Positions 42,337 through 52,022 of a stretch of DNA of 64,000 nt are shown piece after piece; position 1 is the stretch's first letter, and each line of letters begins with the position of its first letter. The stretch comes from an uncultured Ezakiella sp. (GTDB lineage Bacteria > Bacillota > Clostridia > Tissierellales > Peptoniphilaceae), in NCBI RefSeq assembly GCF_943913045.1, contig NZ_CALTVH010000004.1, forward strand, positions 1-64,000. Direction: 5' to 3'. The notes under the pieces are model-generated. The model searched no databases. It had not been told where the DNA came from and saw only the letters and a program-made list of their open reading frames with translations. The position numbers and the translations under genes are program-made.

Positions 42337-43878
42337 TTATTTTTTAAATTTAGATTTTACAGTTTCAATTAGCAAGTGGACTTCTTTAACCCTAAGCACC
42401 TTACAAGCTAAAATATAAATGATGACCGACAAGGCAATTGTGATTAAAAGCATGAGGGCTTGCATGCCCCTGCCCACTGCAAAAACAATAATGGCATCGT
42501 AAATCAGCTTGGTAAATACTCCCATAACAAGACTTGCCAAGGCCATCTTGACCATATTAATGAGGACACTTGCCTCATTAAAGGCAACTTTTTTTCTGAG
42601 TAACACATAGAGAGTCACTGCTGAAAATAAAGATGAAATCGCCGTTGCAAGGGCAAGACCCCTGTGGGCTAAAAATCCTATGAGTAAAAAATTTAATAAA
42701 ATGTTTATTCCAACAGAAATCATCCCAGTGATCATTGGCGTCCTGGTGTCTTTCATTGAGTAATACATATTTTCCAAGGTCATCCTAAAGCTTTGCCCAA
42801 TCAGGCCAGGCGCATAAAACAAAAGTGCACCCGATGTCAATATAGTTGCAGTTTCATCGAAACGGCCTCTTTCAAAGAGAACTTTGACAATTGGAGTGGA
42901 TAAAATCATCATACCCACAGTCGCAGGCAAAACTACAAGGGCCACCAGGCTCATAGAAGATTCAAAGAGATCTCCAGTTTTCTTGACATCTCTTTCTTCA
43001 ACAGCCTTGGCCAGTTTAGGAAATACAACTGAAGTGATGGCCACAACAAAAACAGAGATGACCATGGTATTTACCTTTGATGCGTAGCCAAGAGATGATA
43101 CAGATCCTTCAACTAGCTTTGAAGCAAGTGACCGGTCAATCAGCATATTTAATTGGTAGACTGCACTGGATAAAATTATTGGCAGGACCAATTTAAAAGT
43201 TTCCGCTATGTGTTCGTCGTGAATTTGCGGTCTAAACTTATATTTGAGTCCCCGCTCTCTAAGGGCTGGGATTTGTATAAAGAATTGACTGGACGAGGCC
43301 ACAAGTGTGCAGACCATTAGGCCAGTTACGGTTGGATTTTTTTGGACCAACAAGTAAATTATAAAAATAAAATTGTAGGGTATACCCATTAAAGCATGTG
43401 GTCCGTAAACTTGGTCGGACTGCAGATAAGCGTTAGACACATAGGTAAAGGACAAAAATATAATCATGGGCAGGCCCAGTCTAAGCAGGTAAACGACCGC
43501 ATCAAAAACGCGGCCCTCAAAACCAACTGCCAATAATTTTACATAGGGCCTTGCAAGCACAAAAACAATAGCCACAAGCGCCAGCGTTATGACCAAGGTA
43601 ATGCTCATAATATTAGAATAGAAATTGTTTTTGCCCTCTCTGCCGTATTTTCTTTTGACTTCAGCAAAGATTGGGACCAGGGTAGTCTGTAGACCTCCGC
43701 CCAAGAGTCCCATTACAATAATTATACCATTGGTGGCTGTGTAGTAGATGTCGGAGTCTTGGCTTGCACCAAAACCACGAGCAATCAAAACCTCGCGGAC
43801 GAATCCAAGGATTTTTGAAATCATCAAAAACAAGGATACAACGGCCGCCCACTTCCTGGTGTTGTCTTTTTTACTCAT
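42337..43878 (-). CDS. murJ: Lipid II flippase MurJ
   Basis: The 513-residue polytopic protein of the MOP superfamily has about 14 helices and the MviN/MurJ hallmarks SKILGFVREVLIARGFGASQDSDIY, NMLIDRSLAS and FERGRFDETAT. It moves lipid II across the membrane for peptidoglycan synthesis. It lies within a long minus-strand run, between a small coiled-coil gene and the C39 peptidase. Confidence 0.93.
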   Translation of the reverse strand: MSKKDNTRKWAAVVSLFLMISKILGFVREVLIARGFGASQDSDIYYTATNGIIIVMGLLGGGLQTTLVPIFAEVKRKYGREGKNNFYSNIMSITLVITLALVAIVFVLARPYVKLLAVGFEGRVFDAVVYLLRLGLPMIIFLSFTYVSNAYLQSDQVYGPHALMGIPYNFIFIIYLLVQKNPTVTGLMVCTLVASSSQFFIQIPALRERGLKYKFRPQIHDEHIAETFKLVLPIILSSAVYQLNMLIDRSLASKLVEGSVSSLGYASKVNTMVISVFVVAITSVVFPKLAKAVEERDVKKTGDLFESSMSLVALVVLPATVGMMILSTPIVKVLFERGRFDETATILTSGALLFYAPGLIGQSFRMTLENMYYSMKDTRTPMITGMISVGINILLNFLLIGFLAHRGLALATAISSLFSAVTLYVLLRKKVAFNEASVLINMVKMALASLVMGVFTKLIYDAIIVFAVGRGMQALMLLITIALSVIIYILACKVLRVKEVHLLIETVKSKFKK

Positions 43879-43887
43879 CTTTACAGG

Positions 43888-44115
43888 TTAGTTTTCCTCT
43901 TCTTTGTTTTTTAATTCTTCTTCTTGTTGTTGGTGGCGCATACGGAGCTCTTGTTTGCGGTCCATTACTGGTTCTTCGCTAACTGGCTCTGCCTCAACTG
44001 TCTTTAACTTCCTAGTTTCTTTTACAACTGGTGTATAAACTGTGTCTAATTTATGCATAAGTCCATCGATCTTTGCATTTAATTCTTCTTTAATTCTTTC
44101 AAATCTGTCTTCCAT
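43888..44115 (-). CDS. Small charged, probably coiled-coil protein, unknown
   Basis: The 75-residue protein is rich in Glu, Lys, Arg and Gln, with a likely helix at 1-30 (FERIKEELNAKIDGLMHKL) and a Glu/Gln-rich tail. It has no signal peptide or membrane segment. GGAGG lies upstream of the ATG, and 9 bp separate it from murJ, so it is probably expressed with it. No family recognised. Confidence 0.55.
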   Translation of the reverse strand: MEDRFERIKEELNAKIDGLMHKLDTVYTPVVKETRKLKTVEAEPVSEEPVMDRKQELRMRHQQQEEELKNKEEEN

Positions 44116-44128
44116 ATTGATCCTCCTT

Positions 44129-44611
44129 TTAATCGTCTATGGTTCTTTCATAGCCCACTGTAAAAATTCCCATCATAGTTATGCATGAGATAATGCAAGC
44201 TAGGTTCAAGTATATAAAATAATCTTCTGCTTCAAAAAAGTATGTTAACATTATTATAAGAGGCGTTGTGATAGCCTCAAGTGCCAAGGTATACAAGTTT
44301 GTATAAACCATTATCATCTCTAAAAAACTAGGTGCCTCTGGATACATAAGAACTGCAATCAGCGATAAGACCGAGCCAATTATTAAAAGGCCGTGAATAC
44401 CAAAAACTGCAGTCTTGTAATCTATCTTTTGCCTGCCAATATATCTGCCAGCAAAATACCAAATGATTAAAAAAATCAGAGAAAGCCCAATGCCGACCCA
44501 GCTTTTGTAAGCTGTAATCTTCATCAAAAAATCATAGATCATTGAATAAATAACAGGTATGGCAAAGATGATAAAGAGATTCATAAAATTTTCTTTGGTC
44601 AATTTTTTCAT
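44129..44611 (-). CDS. Membrane protein, unknown
   Basis: The 160-residue protein has about five membrane helices and short loops, with KITAYKSWVGIGLSL and GRYIGRQKIDYKTAVFGIHG as distinctive stretches. It overlaps the end of apbE by 4 bp and precedes the small charged ORF by 13 bp, so it lies inside the operon. I do not recognise its family. Confidence 0.55.
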   Translation of the reverse strand: MKKLTKENFMNLFIIFAIPVIYSMIYDFLMKITAYKSWVGIGLSLIFLIIWYFAGRYIGRQKIDYKTAVFGIHGLLIIGSVLSLIAVLMYPEAPSFLEMIMVYTNLYTLALEAITTPLIIMLTYFFEAEDYFIYLNLACIISCITMMGIFTVGYERTIDD

Positions 44612-45600
44612 TTGTTAAAACTCCCTAGTATTGGTTTCAATTCTTCAGAACAAATGAAGGTCTGATCGTCATAAACCGTGTAGTAATAATAATCTGGATA
44701 GAATTTTAAAATTTCCTCCACCTCGTCCTCGGATTTTAAAAACAAAGACGTGGACAAAAAGTCGCACACATAAGCACTTGGGCCAACAATAGTGATGGAC
44801 CTCTTGTGGTTGTGGGCTGGGTATCCAGTTTTTAAATCAATAATATGGTGGTAGTATTCTCCATCGATTACAGCGTAACGTTGGTAGTCACCAGATGTAA
44901 CCAAGGACAGGTTAGTGGCCGCAATAGTATCCACATAGTCGTTGGTATCAAATGGGCTTTGAATGCCTATAGTAAATTTATCGCGATTGATGGCAGGCTT
45001 ACCCATAACTGTGATATTGCCACCGGAATTTAAAATGTAATTATCGATTTTTAAATCCCTCATAAGCTTGACCAGCTCATCATTTAAATAACCCTTGCAA
45101 ACTGCCCCATAGTCGAGTTGGGCAGAATTTTTTAAAATTATCTCCCCATCCACAATTGCTATGGAATCCGGGCCGCCAGTTTTCATAGCAGCATCAACTT
45201 GGTCTTGGCTGGGCAGGCCTTCATTTAAGATTGCATCCTTCCAAAGTCTAAATAATTTTCCCTTTGATAAGTCGACCACATAGTCCACATTTTTTTCGTC
45301 TTGAAGAACTTGTTTGGTAAGGGCGACTAGCTCCTTGTTGTCTCCCCTACCTTCGCGGTTAATGGTCGCAACCACGCCTTCACCCTCATAATCAGTCAAA
45401 AGATTGTGATAGTATTTTAATTTTTCTTCAACTGCCTCTCTGACTTCGTCCTTGCGTCGAGAGTCACCATAATAAGTAATAGTAATAACAGTATCGAAGT
45501 AGTCGTAATATTCCAAGTCGACTTTTTCAAAACGGTCTTCGCTCTTGCAGCCGGTAAATAATAATAAAATAGAAATTAATAATATAAATATCTTTTTCAT
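44608..45600 (-). CDS. apbE: FAD:protein FMN transferase (lipoprotein)
   Basis: The 330-residue lipoprotein has its lipobox at LLFTGC (Cys18). ApbE hallmarks include DTVITITYYG, LDYGAVCKGYLND, NSGGN and the metal-binding region DLKTGYPA. It attaches FMN to a Thr of exported flavoproteins such as Rnf or Nqr subunits; none is encoded here. The ATG at 45600 has AGGAG upstream and overlaps the comFC stop (TAATG), so the longer open frame upstream is not used. Confidence 0.92.
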   Translation of the reverse strand: MKKIFILLISILLLFTGCKSEDRFEKVDLEYYDYFDTVITITYYGDSRRKDEVREAVEEKLKYYHNLLTDYEGEGVVATINREGRGDNKELVALTKQVLQDEKNVDYVVDLSKGKLFRLWKDAILNEGLPSQDQVDAAMKTGGPDSIAIVDGEIILKNSAQLDYGAVCKGYLNDELVKLMRDLKIDNYILNSGGNITVMGKPAINRDKFTIGIQSPFDTNDYVDTIAATNLSLVTSGDYQRYAVIDGEYYHHIIDLKTGYPAHNHKRSITIVGPSAYVCDFLSTSLFLKSEDEVEEILKFYPDYYYYTVYDDQTFICSEELKPILGSFNK

Positions 45601-46202
45601 TACTTGTAATCTCCTAATAAAGCCAGGGCAACAACCTCTGCATCGGTCGCAAGCTTGATACACTTGCCTGCCTCGCTAATGGTCCTCCCAGTTGTAATAA
45701 TATCATCTATAATTATAACTCTTTTTGCCCCCTTAAGTCCAGACATCTTGGCCTGAAACTTGTGATCTATGTTTTCTCTTATTTTTCCCGTTGCCTTGTG
45801 GCTTTCCTTTTGAATCTTTGCCCGCCTCATAGTGGACCTGCAGTCAAGGCCCGCACATTCAGCAAAAGATTTTGCCATTAATTCAGCTTGGTTGAAACCC
45901 CGCTTGGCCATGCGGATAAAATCGCTGGGTATATAAGTCACCAGATGATAAGAAGCAAAATCAAAATTTTCTTCTGCCAAAGCCCTGTACAAAATTTCGC
46001 CCAGAATTTTCCCCCAGGCGTAAACTTTTCCAAATTTAAATTCCAGCATTATGTCCTTTAAAAGACCGTCATAGGTAAAAGGCGCTATGGTTTGGTCTAC
46101 ATATTTTAATTTTACCTGGGCATCGTTTCTCTTAAATTCACTGAAGCACTGGTCACATACAGAGCCCTTGCCCCTCTTACATATTGGACAATTCCCTTGC
46201 AA
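45600..46202 (-). CDS. comFC: ComF family phosphoribosyltransferase-like protein
   Basis: About 200 residues: an N-terminal zinc finger (CPICKRGKGSVCDQC) and a C-terminal phosphoribosyltransferase-type domain with VIIIDDIITTGRT. ComFC/ComF proteins aid natural transformation in other bacteria. Only TTG starts are available. TTG at 46202 lies 9 bases after GGAGG and is preferred to TTG at 46220. The gene overlaps the 3' end of recD2, so it is translationally coupled. Confidence 0.87.
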   Translation of the reverse strand: MQGNCPICKRGKGSVCDQCFSEFKRNDAQVKLKYVDQTIAPFTYDGLLKDIMLEFKFGKVYAWGKILGEILYRALAEENFDFASYHLVTYIPSDFIRMAKRGFNQAELMAKSFAECAGLDCRSTMRRAKIQKESHKATGKIRENIDHKFQAKMSGLKGAKRVIIIDDIITTGRTISEAGKCIKLATDAEVVALALLGDYK

Positions 46203-48381
46203 AGTCAAGTGCCTCCTCAATTTTTATATTCAAAGAAGTATTTCTCTTTTGTATATTTGTATTTTTAATCATCTGCTTAAAGGTGTCCATGGACCCCATT
46301 ACCAATAACAATTCCTTGGCCCGTGTTAGTCCAGTGTAGAGTAGGTTTCTGTTGTTTAAAAGATAGTTGGACTTCCAAGCTATAAATATTACGCAGGCAA
46401 ATTCAGACCCTTGGGACTTGTGGACTGTAATTGCATAGGCCAGCCTGAGCTCGCCCAGGTCTTCCTCTTCGTATTCAGCATAGTAGTCGTCTGAAAATAA
46501 AACCGTAACAGTCCTTAGGGCCTTGTCGATGTTAGTGACAATTCCAATATCTCCATTAAAAACGCCCATCTCCTCACCCTTTACCAGGCTCTTGTACCTG
46601 ATATTACGCTCGTAATTATTTTTTATTTGCATGACCTTGTCGCCGACTTTAAAAATCCCGTGCTTGGTCTTTAATTTTGCTTGGGTCTCAGAATTTAAAT
46701 GCTCTTGCAAAAATTCATTTAAATTATCTGTGCCAAGTTTACCTTTTTTGGTCGGAACCAAAATCTGTATGTCATTAATTGGATCAAAGCCATAATAAGA
46801 TGGCAGCCTCTCGGCTAATAATTCATATATGGTCGACAAAAATTCATCTTCATCAGTCTGGCCCATAAAAAATACGTCACCAGCCTCCTTGTTAAATTCA
46901 GGCATCCTGCCATTTTTTATGTCGGATGAAGCGATTGAAATCTCTGATGTATCAACCCGCCTGTAAATATTTGTAAGTCTGGTCTTTGGAATGGCATCGA
47001 CCTCGATCAAGTCCTTTAAAACATTGCCCGGTCCAACACTTGGCAGCTGGTCGCTGTCGCCCACCAGGACCAATGAGGTGTGGTCTTGCATGGCAGTCAA
47101 AAGCCCTGCAAATAATTCTGTATCCACCATACTCATCTCATCCACCAAAATAATATCGGCTTCCAGTTCCTCGGTTGGCAGATCGTAATCATCCTCAGAC
47201 CTGGGCTTTAATCCCAGCATCCTGTGAATGGTCTTGGCCTGGCCACCGGTAGTTTCCTCCAGGCGCTTGGCTGCCCTGCCAGTTGGAGCTGAGAGTTTTA
47301 TATCCAGCTTCAGCTTGTGGGCAATATCCATAATAGCGCGGACAATTGTGGTCTTACCAGTACCCGGCCCCCCGGTAATAATGGAAATATTATTTGTAAG
47401 GGCCATTTTTATTGCAGACTTTTGCGTCTCATCATAGGGTTGACTCGTCTCAGCCAAATATTTATTTATGACCTGGTCTATTATTGGATTTTCTTCTCGG
47501 TCACGCATAATTAAATCCGCTGTAAACCTTGCGGCCGTATTCTCCATATAATTTAAATCTGACAAATAGACCCTGGTGTCAGCCTCGGTTGGCTCGCGGA
47601 CTATATCGCCGCCAATCACTAGCTCAGTAAAAATCCTATTTATATCGCCCAAATCATCGACCAATCTGGTCGCTAAAGTTTTTATCTCCTCTTCATATAA
47701 AAACATATCCCCATTTAGCTGGGCCTCTTGCAGGATGTAAACAATGGCTGCCTTGACCCTGCGCGGATCGTTTTTTTCTATGCCCATCTTGTTTGCCAGG
47801 GCGTCCGCCCTCACAAAACCAAAGCCCGGCACAGTCCTTGAAACCCTATAGGGATCTTCCTTTAAAATATCTACGGCGTCCCCCGAAAACTTATCGTAGA
47901 GTTTTTTCGCCACAAAACCAGTAATTCCATACTCGGCCAATTCAACAAAAACCTTGCGACTGCCTTGGCTTTCTTCCAGAGAATCCAAAATTTTTTCCAA
48001 GGTTGCAGGGCCAATGCCTCTGACTTCAATCAGCCTTTCAGGATTATTTTCAATTATATCGGCCGTCTCGTCGCCAAAGTGGTCAATAATATTTTTTGCC
48101 GTAACGGGTCCAATGTTTTTCACATTGCCAGCCATCAAATAATTTCTCATGCCCGCTGAGCTGTACTCCTTGTCCCTCTCAGCAGAAGTGAATTGGAATT
48201 GCTCGCCATAGCGGTCGTGGTAAGTAAAATCGCCCTCTAGCTCGAGTGCGTCGCCCGGATAAAGGTTAAATAAAATTCCGGTACAGGTCAGAGAACCGTC
48301 CTCTGTATCCATTACAAAGACGGAGTATCCGTTTTCACTATTCGTAAAAATTACTCTCTCAACTATACCGGAAATTTGCAT
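46177..48381 (-). CDS. recD2: ATP-dependent RecD-like DNA helicase RecD2
   Basis: The 734-residue 5'-3' helicase has an N-terminal extension with helix-hairpin-helix motifs (about 80-200), Walker A GGPGTGKTT (about 340), Walker B VDEMSMVD and the C-terminal motif VI region (HKSQGSEF and TGLTRAK). The extension and the lack of RecB/RecC partners identify RecD2 rather than RecD. It has a role in DNA repair and replication-fork processing. Confidence 0.94.
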   Translation of the reverse strand: MQISGIVERVIFTNSENGYSVFVMDTEDGSLTCTGILFNLYPGDALELEGDFTYHDRYGEQFQFTSAERDKEYSSAGMRNYLMAGNVKNIGPVTAKNIIDHFGDETADIIENNPERLIEVRGIGPATLEKILDSLEESQGSRKVFVELAEYGITGFVAKKLYDKFSGDAVDILKEDPYRVSRTVPGFGFVRADALANKMGIEKNDPRRVKAAIVYILQEAQLNGDMFLYEEEIKTLATRLVDDLGDINRIFTELVIGGDIVREPTEADTRVYLSDLNYMENTAARFTADLIMRDREENPIIDQVINKYLAETSQPYDETQKSAIKMALTNNISIITGGPGTGKTTIVRAIMDIAHKLKLDIKLSAPTGRAAKRLEETTGGQAKTIHRMLGLKPRSEDDYDLPTEELEADIILVDEMSMVDTELFAGLLTAMQDHTSLVLVGDSDQLPSVGPGNVLKDLIEVDAIPKTRLTNIYRRVDTSEISIASSDIKNGRMPEFNKEAGDVFFMGQTDEDEFLSTIYELLAERLPSYYGFDPINDIQILVPTKKGKLGTDNLNEFLQEHLNSETQAKLKTKHGIFKVGDKVMQIKNNYERNIRYKSLVKGEEMGVFNGDIGIVTNIDKALRTVTVLFSDDYYAEYEEEDLGELRLAYAITVHKSQGSEFACVIFIAWKSNYLLNNRNLLYTGLTRAKELLLVMGSMDTFKQMIKNTNIQKRNTSLNIKIEEALDFARELSNM

Positions 48382-48427
48382 TTATTTACCAAAGCCTCCT
48401 TAGCTTTATTTTGTTAATCTTTAAAAT

Positions 48428-49696
48428 TTATTTAAGTTCGCTTATATCGCCAAAAGTGTAACCCATCTCACGAGCCTTGTCGATTATTTGGGCCAAGACT
48501 TTTGTATTTGTATCTGAAACTGCGTGGAGTAGAATTATGCTGCCATCGTGAAAATTTGATGTGATTTTCTCAATAGCCGCCTGTTCTCCTGGTTGGTTAT
48601 TGGTCTCCCAATCCTTGTAGGCAAAAGACCAAAAAACTGTCCTGTAGCCCAAGCTTTCTGCGGCTGATAAGGTAGCCTCACTATATCCACCTTCAGGCGG
48701 ACGATAGAAGGGACTCATGTTACCGCCAATAATCTCTGCGTAAATTTGCTCCAAGCCTTGGATGTCGGCCACAAATTTATTTTCTGCCAAAGCTTTTGGC
48801 GGATTTAAATGGTCGACCGTGTGGTTTCCCACATAATGTCCCTCATTGACCATGCGGCTGACAAGTTCTGGCTGGCTCTTTACATAGTGGCCAGTTATAA
48901 AGAAGAGGGCCTTTACATTTTTCTCTGCCAGAATATCCAAAATCTTGGCTGTGTTGTTATTGTATTCATAACCTTCATCAAAAGTCAAATATAATTTGTT
49001 GGCGCCGGTCGGCCTTTGCCAGATGGCCCCGTATTTTGCAATCATACTGGCTATGCCACCGTCAATGCTTGCAGTCGGTTGGCCTGGACGATACCACCAT
49101 GAAAGAGCCTTGTTGGAAAGTCCGCTTACATTTATATCAGACTTTTCAATGGTCTTTGGTGGCTCAGTCTTTTGAGTCAGGTCGATAGTCGTAGTTTCAG
49201 ATTTTTTCTCTTCTTTCTTTTCTTCTTTTTTTGTCTCTTCTTTTTTCTCTTCGACCTTATCCTTATTTTCTATTTTCTTAGAATCTTCAGAAGAATTTTC
49301 ATCCTTATCGGAATCTTTTTTATCGTCTTTAGTCAGGTCGATAGTCTCAGTTTTTTCTTTCTTTTCTTCGGCCTTTGGATTTTCCTTAGGATCTTCTTTT
49401 TTGTCAGGATTTTCTACTGACTGGTCCTTTTTGTCTGCTAGATCCTTTTTGTTTTCAGAATCCTCTGTGCTTTCACTAGTGGATGCGCTTTCACTGGTAG
49501 ATGCACTTTCACTAGTGGACGCCTGATCACTAGGAGTCGTGTCCTCGCTAGCGTCTGTGCTTTCACTAGTGGCCGCCTCTTTACCTTGGACCTGGTATTC
49601 GTTTTCGTAGGTCCCCTTTGAGTAGTCGTCTACGATTGAGCACCCGCTTAAAAGCAAGGCGAAAAATAAAATTAAAATTCTATTTATCTTTTTCAT
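48428..49696 (-). CDS. PdaA-like polysaccharide deacetylase lipoprotein with long repetitive linker
   Basis: The 422-residue lipoprotein has its lipobox at LLLSGC (Cys19). Residues about 35-190 are a disordered Ser/Glu/Lys/Asp-rich linker with STSESA repeats and two TIDLT motifs. The NodB domain follows, with TFDEGYE, zinc histidines in NHTVDH, FYRPPEGGYSE, YRTVFWSFAYKDW and LLHAVS, closest to B. subtilis PdaA. It would deacetylate N-acetylmuramic acid or related cell-wall sugars. Asp-Glu replaces the common Asp-Asp pair. It is coupled to ychF by a TAATG overlap with no separate ribosome binding site. Confidence 0.87.
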   Translation of the reverse strand: MKKINRILILFFALLLSGCSIVDDYSKGTYENEYQVQGKEAATSESTDASEDTTPSDQASTSESASTSESASTSESTEDSENKKDLADKKDQSVENPDKKEDPKENPKAEEKKEKTETIDLTKDDKKDSDKDENSSEDSKKIENKDKVEEKKEETKKEEKKEEKKSETTTIDLTQKTEPPKTIEKSDINVSGLSNKALSWWYRPGQPTASIDGGIASMIAKYGAIWQRPTGANKLYLTFDEGYEYNNNTAKILDILAEKNVKALFFITGHYVKSQPELVSRMVNEGHYVGNHTVDHLNPPKALAENKFVADIQGLEQIYAEIIGGNMSPFYRPPEGGYSEATLSAAESLGYRTVFWSFAYKDWETNNQPGEQAAIEKITSNFHDGSIILLHAVSDTNTKVLAQIIDKAREMGYTFGDISELK

Positions 49697-50787
49697 TATA
49701 CATTAAATCTAAATAAAACTACATCGCCCTCTTGCATGATATAATCCTTGCCTTCCAGGCGAATCTTGCCCTCTTCACGAGCCCTAGCCATGGACCCGTC
49801 AAGTTTAACTAGCTCATCATAAGAAATAACCTCAGCCTTGATAAAGCCGCGTGAAATATCAGTGTGGATTTTCCCTGCAGCGTCTTGGGCACGAGTGCCT
49901 TGCTTGATAGTCCAAGCCCTGGTTTCCATTTCCCCAGTTGTAATAAAACTCATAAGGCCAAGAGTCTTGTATGAAGCTCTAACAAGTTTGTCCAGTCCTG
50001 ATTCTTCCAGGCCCATTTCTTGTAAAAACTCCTTCTTTTCATCGTCGTCTAGCTGAGAAATTTCTTCTTCAATCTTAACTGAAACTTCAATGACCTCTTC
50101 CTTGTGGTCAGCCGCGTATTTCTCGATATCATCAACATACTTATTGCCGCCTGCAATCAGGTCGTCGTAGGAAACATTAGCCACATAAATTAATGGCTTG
50201 GCAGTTAGGAATTGGTATTGGTTTAAAAGAGCTTTTTCTTCTTGATCAAAATCCAATTCACGGATATTTTTGCCCTCGTCCAAGTGGTCCTTGACCCGTT
50301 TTAAAATCTCCAGATTTTTTTGCAATTTCTTATCAGCCCTAGCTTGCTTTTCAAGTTTTGTATAAATATTATCCATCTGAGCCATGTCAGATAAAATCAG
50401 CTCAGTATCAATGGTTTCGATATCGCGAATAGGGTCAACTTCCCCGTCAACATGAACAATATTTGGGTCATCAAAGGCCCTTAGGACATGGACAATTGCA
50501 TCTGTCTCTCTGATGTTTGACAAAAATTTATTTCCCAGACCTTCGCCCTTGCTGGCGCCCTTAACCAGGCCGGCTATATCGTAGAATTCTATAACAGCTG
50601 GCACAACTTTTTTTGTGTTGCCCAGCTTGTGAAGAACTTCCAGCCTCTCATCAGGCACGTTAACCAAACCAACGTTTGGATCTATAGTACAAAAAGGATA
50701 GTTTGCAGCCTCTGCACCCGCCTTTGTAATCGCATTAAAAAGAGTAGACTTGCCAACATTTGGCAAACCAACAATACCTAGTTTCAT
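49696..50787 (-). CDS. ychF: Redox-regulated ATPase YchF
   Basis: The 363-residue Obg-related protein has G1 GLPNVGKST, G3 DIAGLVKGASKGEGLG, a coiled-coil insertion at about 130-180 and a C-terminal TGS domain ending VVLFRFNV. YchF/OLA1 proteins prefer ATP to GTP and bind ribosomes. It is first in a long minus-strand gene run. Confidence 0.96.
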   Translation of the reverse strand: MKLGIVGLPNVGKSTLFNAITKAGAEAANYPFCTIDPNVGLVNVPDERLEVLHKLGNTKKVVPAVIEFYDIAGLVKGASKGEGLGNKFLSNIRETDAIVHVLRAFDDPNIVHVDGEVDPIRDIETIDTELILSDMAQMDNIYTKLEKQARADKKLQKNLEILKRVKDHLDEGKNIRELDFDQEEKALLNQYQFLTAKPLIYVANVSYDDLIAGGNKYVDDIEKYAADHKEEVIEVSVKIEEEISQLDDDEKKEFLQEMGLEESGLDKLVRASYKTLGLMSFITTGEMETRAWTIKQGTRAQDAAGKIHTDISRGFIKAEVISYDELVKLDGSMARAREEGKIRLEGKDYIMQEGDVVLFRFNV

Positions 50788-50817
50788 TTATAAACACTCC
50801 TCCTCATTATTATCATA

Positions 50818-50846
50818 ATTATACCATAAAGGCGGGATTTAAACAA
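50818..50846 (-). promoter_or_regulatory. Promoter of ychF
   Basis: TTGTTT (50841-50846) and TATAAT (50818-50823) are 17 bp apart, with an extended -10 TGG. Confidence 0.7.
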
Positions 50847-50909
50847 CAAAAGCCACAGACTTAAAGGCCAATTGCCTCCTAAAAAATATTTTTTATTACA
50901 AATAAAAAA

Positions 50910-50926
50910 CTGGCCACATGGGCCAG
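50910..50926 (-). terminator. Terminator of the ABC exporter operon
   Basis: CTGGCC and GGCCAG flank a short loop and are followed by six T residues on the minus strand. Confidence 0.8.
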
Positions 50927-50940
50927 GAAAAAATTATTTT

Positions 50941-52022
50941 TTATTCAATTGTTCTTTTTTTCTTTAAGACCATATTGCAAATTAAAAAGTAGGCAAGACC
51001 CATGGCAAGCATGATTATTAGATTCATTATAAATTTTTTATCAAATTCTGCGACGCCTGCATTTTGACCGAAATAATAATAGGGAAAGGCCTTGCCCAAA
51101 TTTATCATCCAGTCTGGTAAAAATTCCATTGGTATAAAGGCTCCGCCAGTTGTGGCAAGGAGCATTGAAAATACGTTTGCCACTCCAGCCAGGACAGATT
51201 TTTTGTCCGAAATCGCCGTGGCCATATTTACCATGCCAAGAATAGAAAGTGTAAAGACTAAGAAGTTTATAGCGGTTATTCCCATGTTAGCCCTGGTCTC
51301 TGGAATCATAATTCCAATTACCGTAAGCATTATAACATTTAAGACAAGGCCGATAGTCGCCTGACCCAAAAACATTTGCTCGTTGTAAGACCCACTTGTG
51401 ATTGGAGAAGCAATGGACCGCTTGTAAAAATCGATTTTATTTAGCTCGGCATTTACCATGCTTATATTAAACATGAGCATACCAATCATAATAAAGCCAG
51501 CAAACTTGTACATATAATTAATGTCGACTTACTTCCGCCCTTGGACTCTATGGATACATTTGCAGACACGTCCATCATTTCCTTGGCCTTGGCCACATCC
51601 AAGTCATAGTATTTGAGATAGCCCATAAACTGGGTCAAGTCGTAGGCCACACTTTGGCCAGCTGGCTCGTTGCTGGTATAAGTTGAAATAGCTGGGCCCG
51701 AATCGGACATGAGCAAGTCCTTGGCATTTTCATTTATGGTCACAATGAGGGCCGTATCTTTTAAGGTGATCGCCTTTTCCTTTTCAACCTCAGTCAGATT
51801 TTTAAATTGTAAATTGTTGTCTACCAAAAAATCCTTAACAGCAGCAGAGACCTCATCACTCGCCCTATCGTCGATTATTATGTCGGCCTTGGCCTTCTTG
51901 AAAGTTGAGACATCCAACTCATTTGCCATATTAAAAATAACTCCTGCAAAAATGCAAGCATATATTAAAATTGCAAAAATATTTTTCTTAACCGCTTTCA
52001 TAAAATGTTTAAATACTATCAT
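50941..52022 (-). pseudogene. ABC-2 type permease, broken by a frameshift
   Basis: Two adjacent frames together make one permease of about 360 residues. The N-terminal 178 codons (from 52022) have one membrane helix and a large external domain, then run into ESKGGSKSTLIICTSLLALL and stop at 51486. The correct frame resumes as DINYMYKFAGFIMIG near 51524 and continues through five or six helices to 50941. A change of one base (or two) around 51524-51535 separates them. It partners the permease at 52009 and the ATPase at 53025. Confidence 0.75.
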
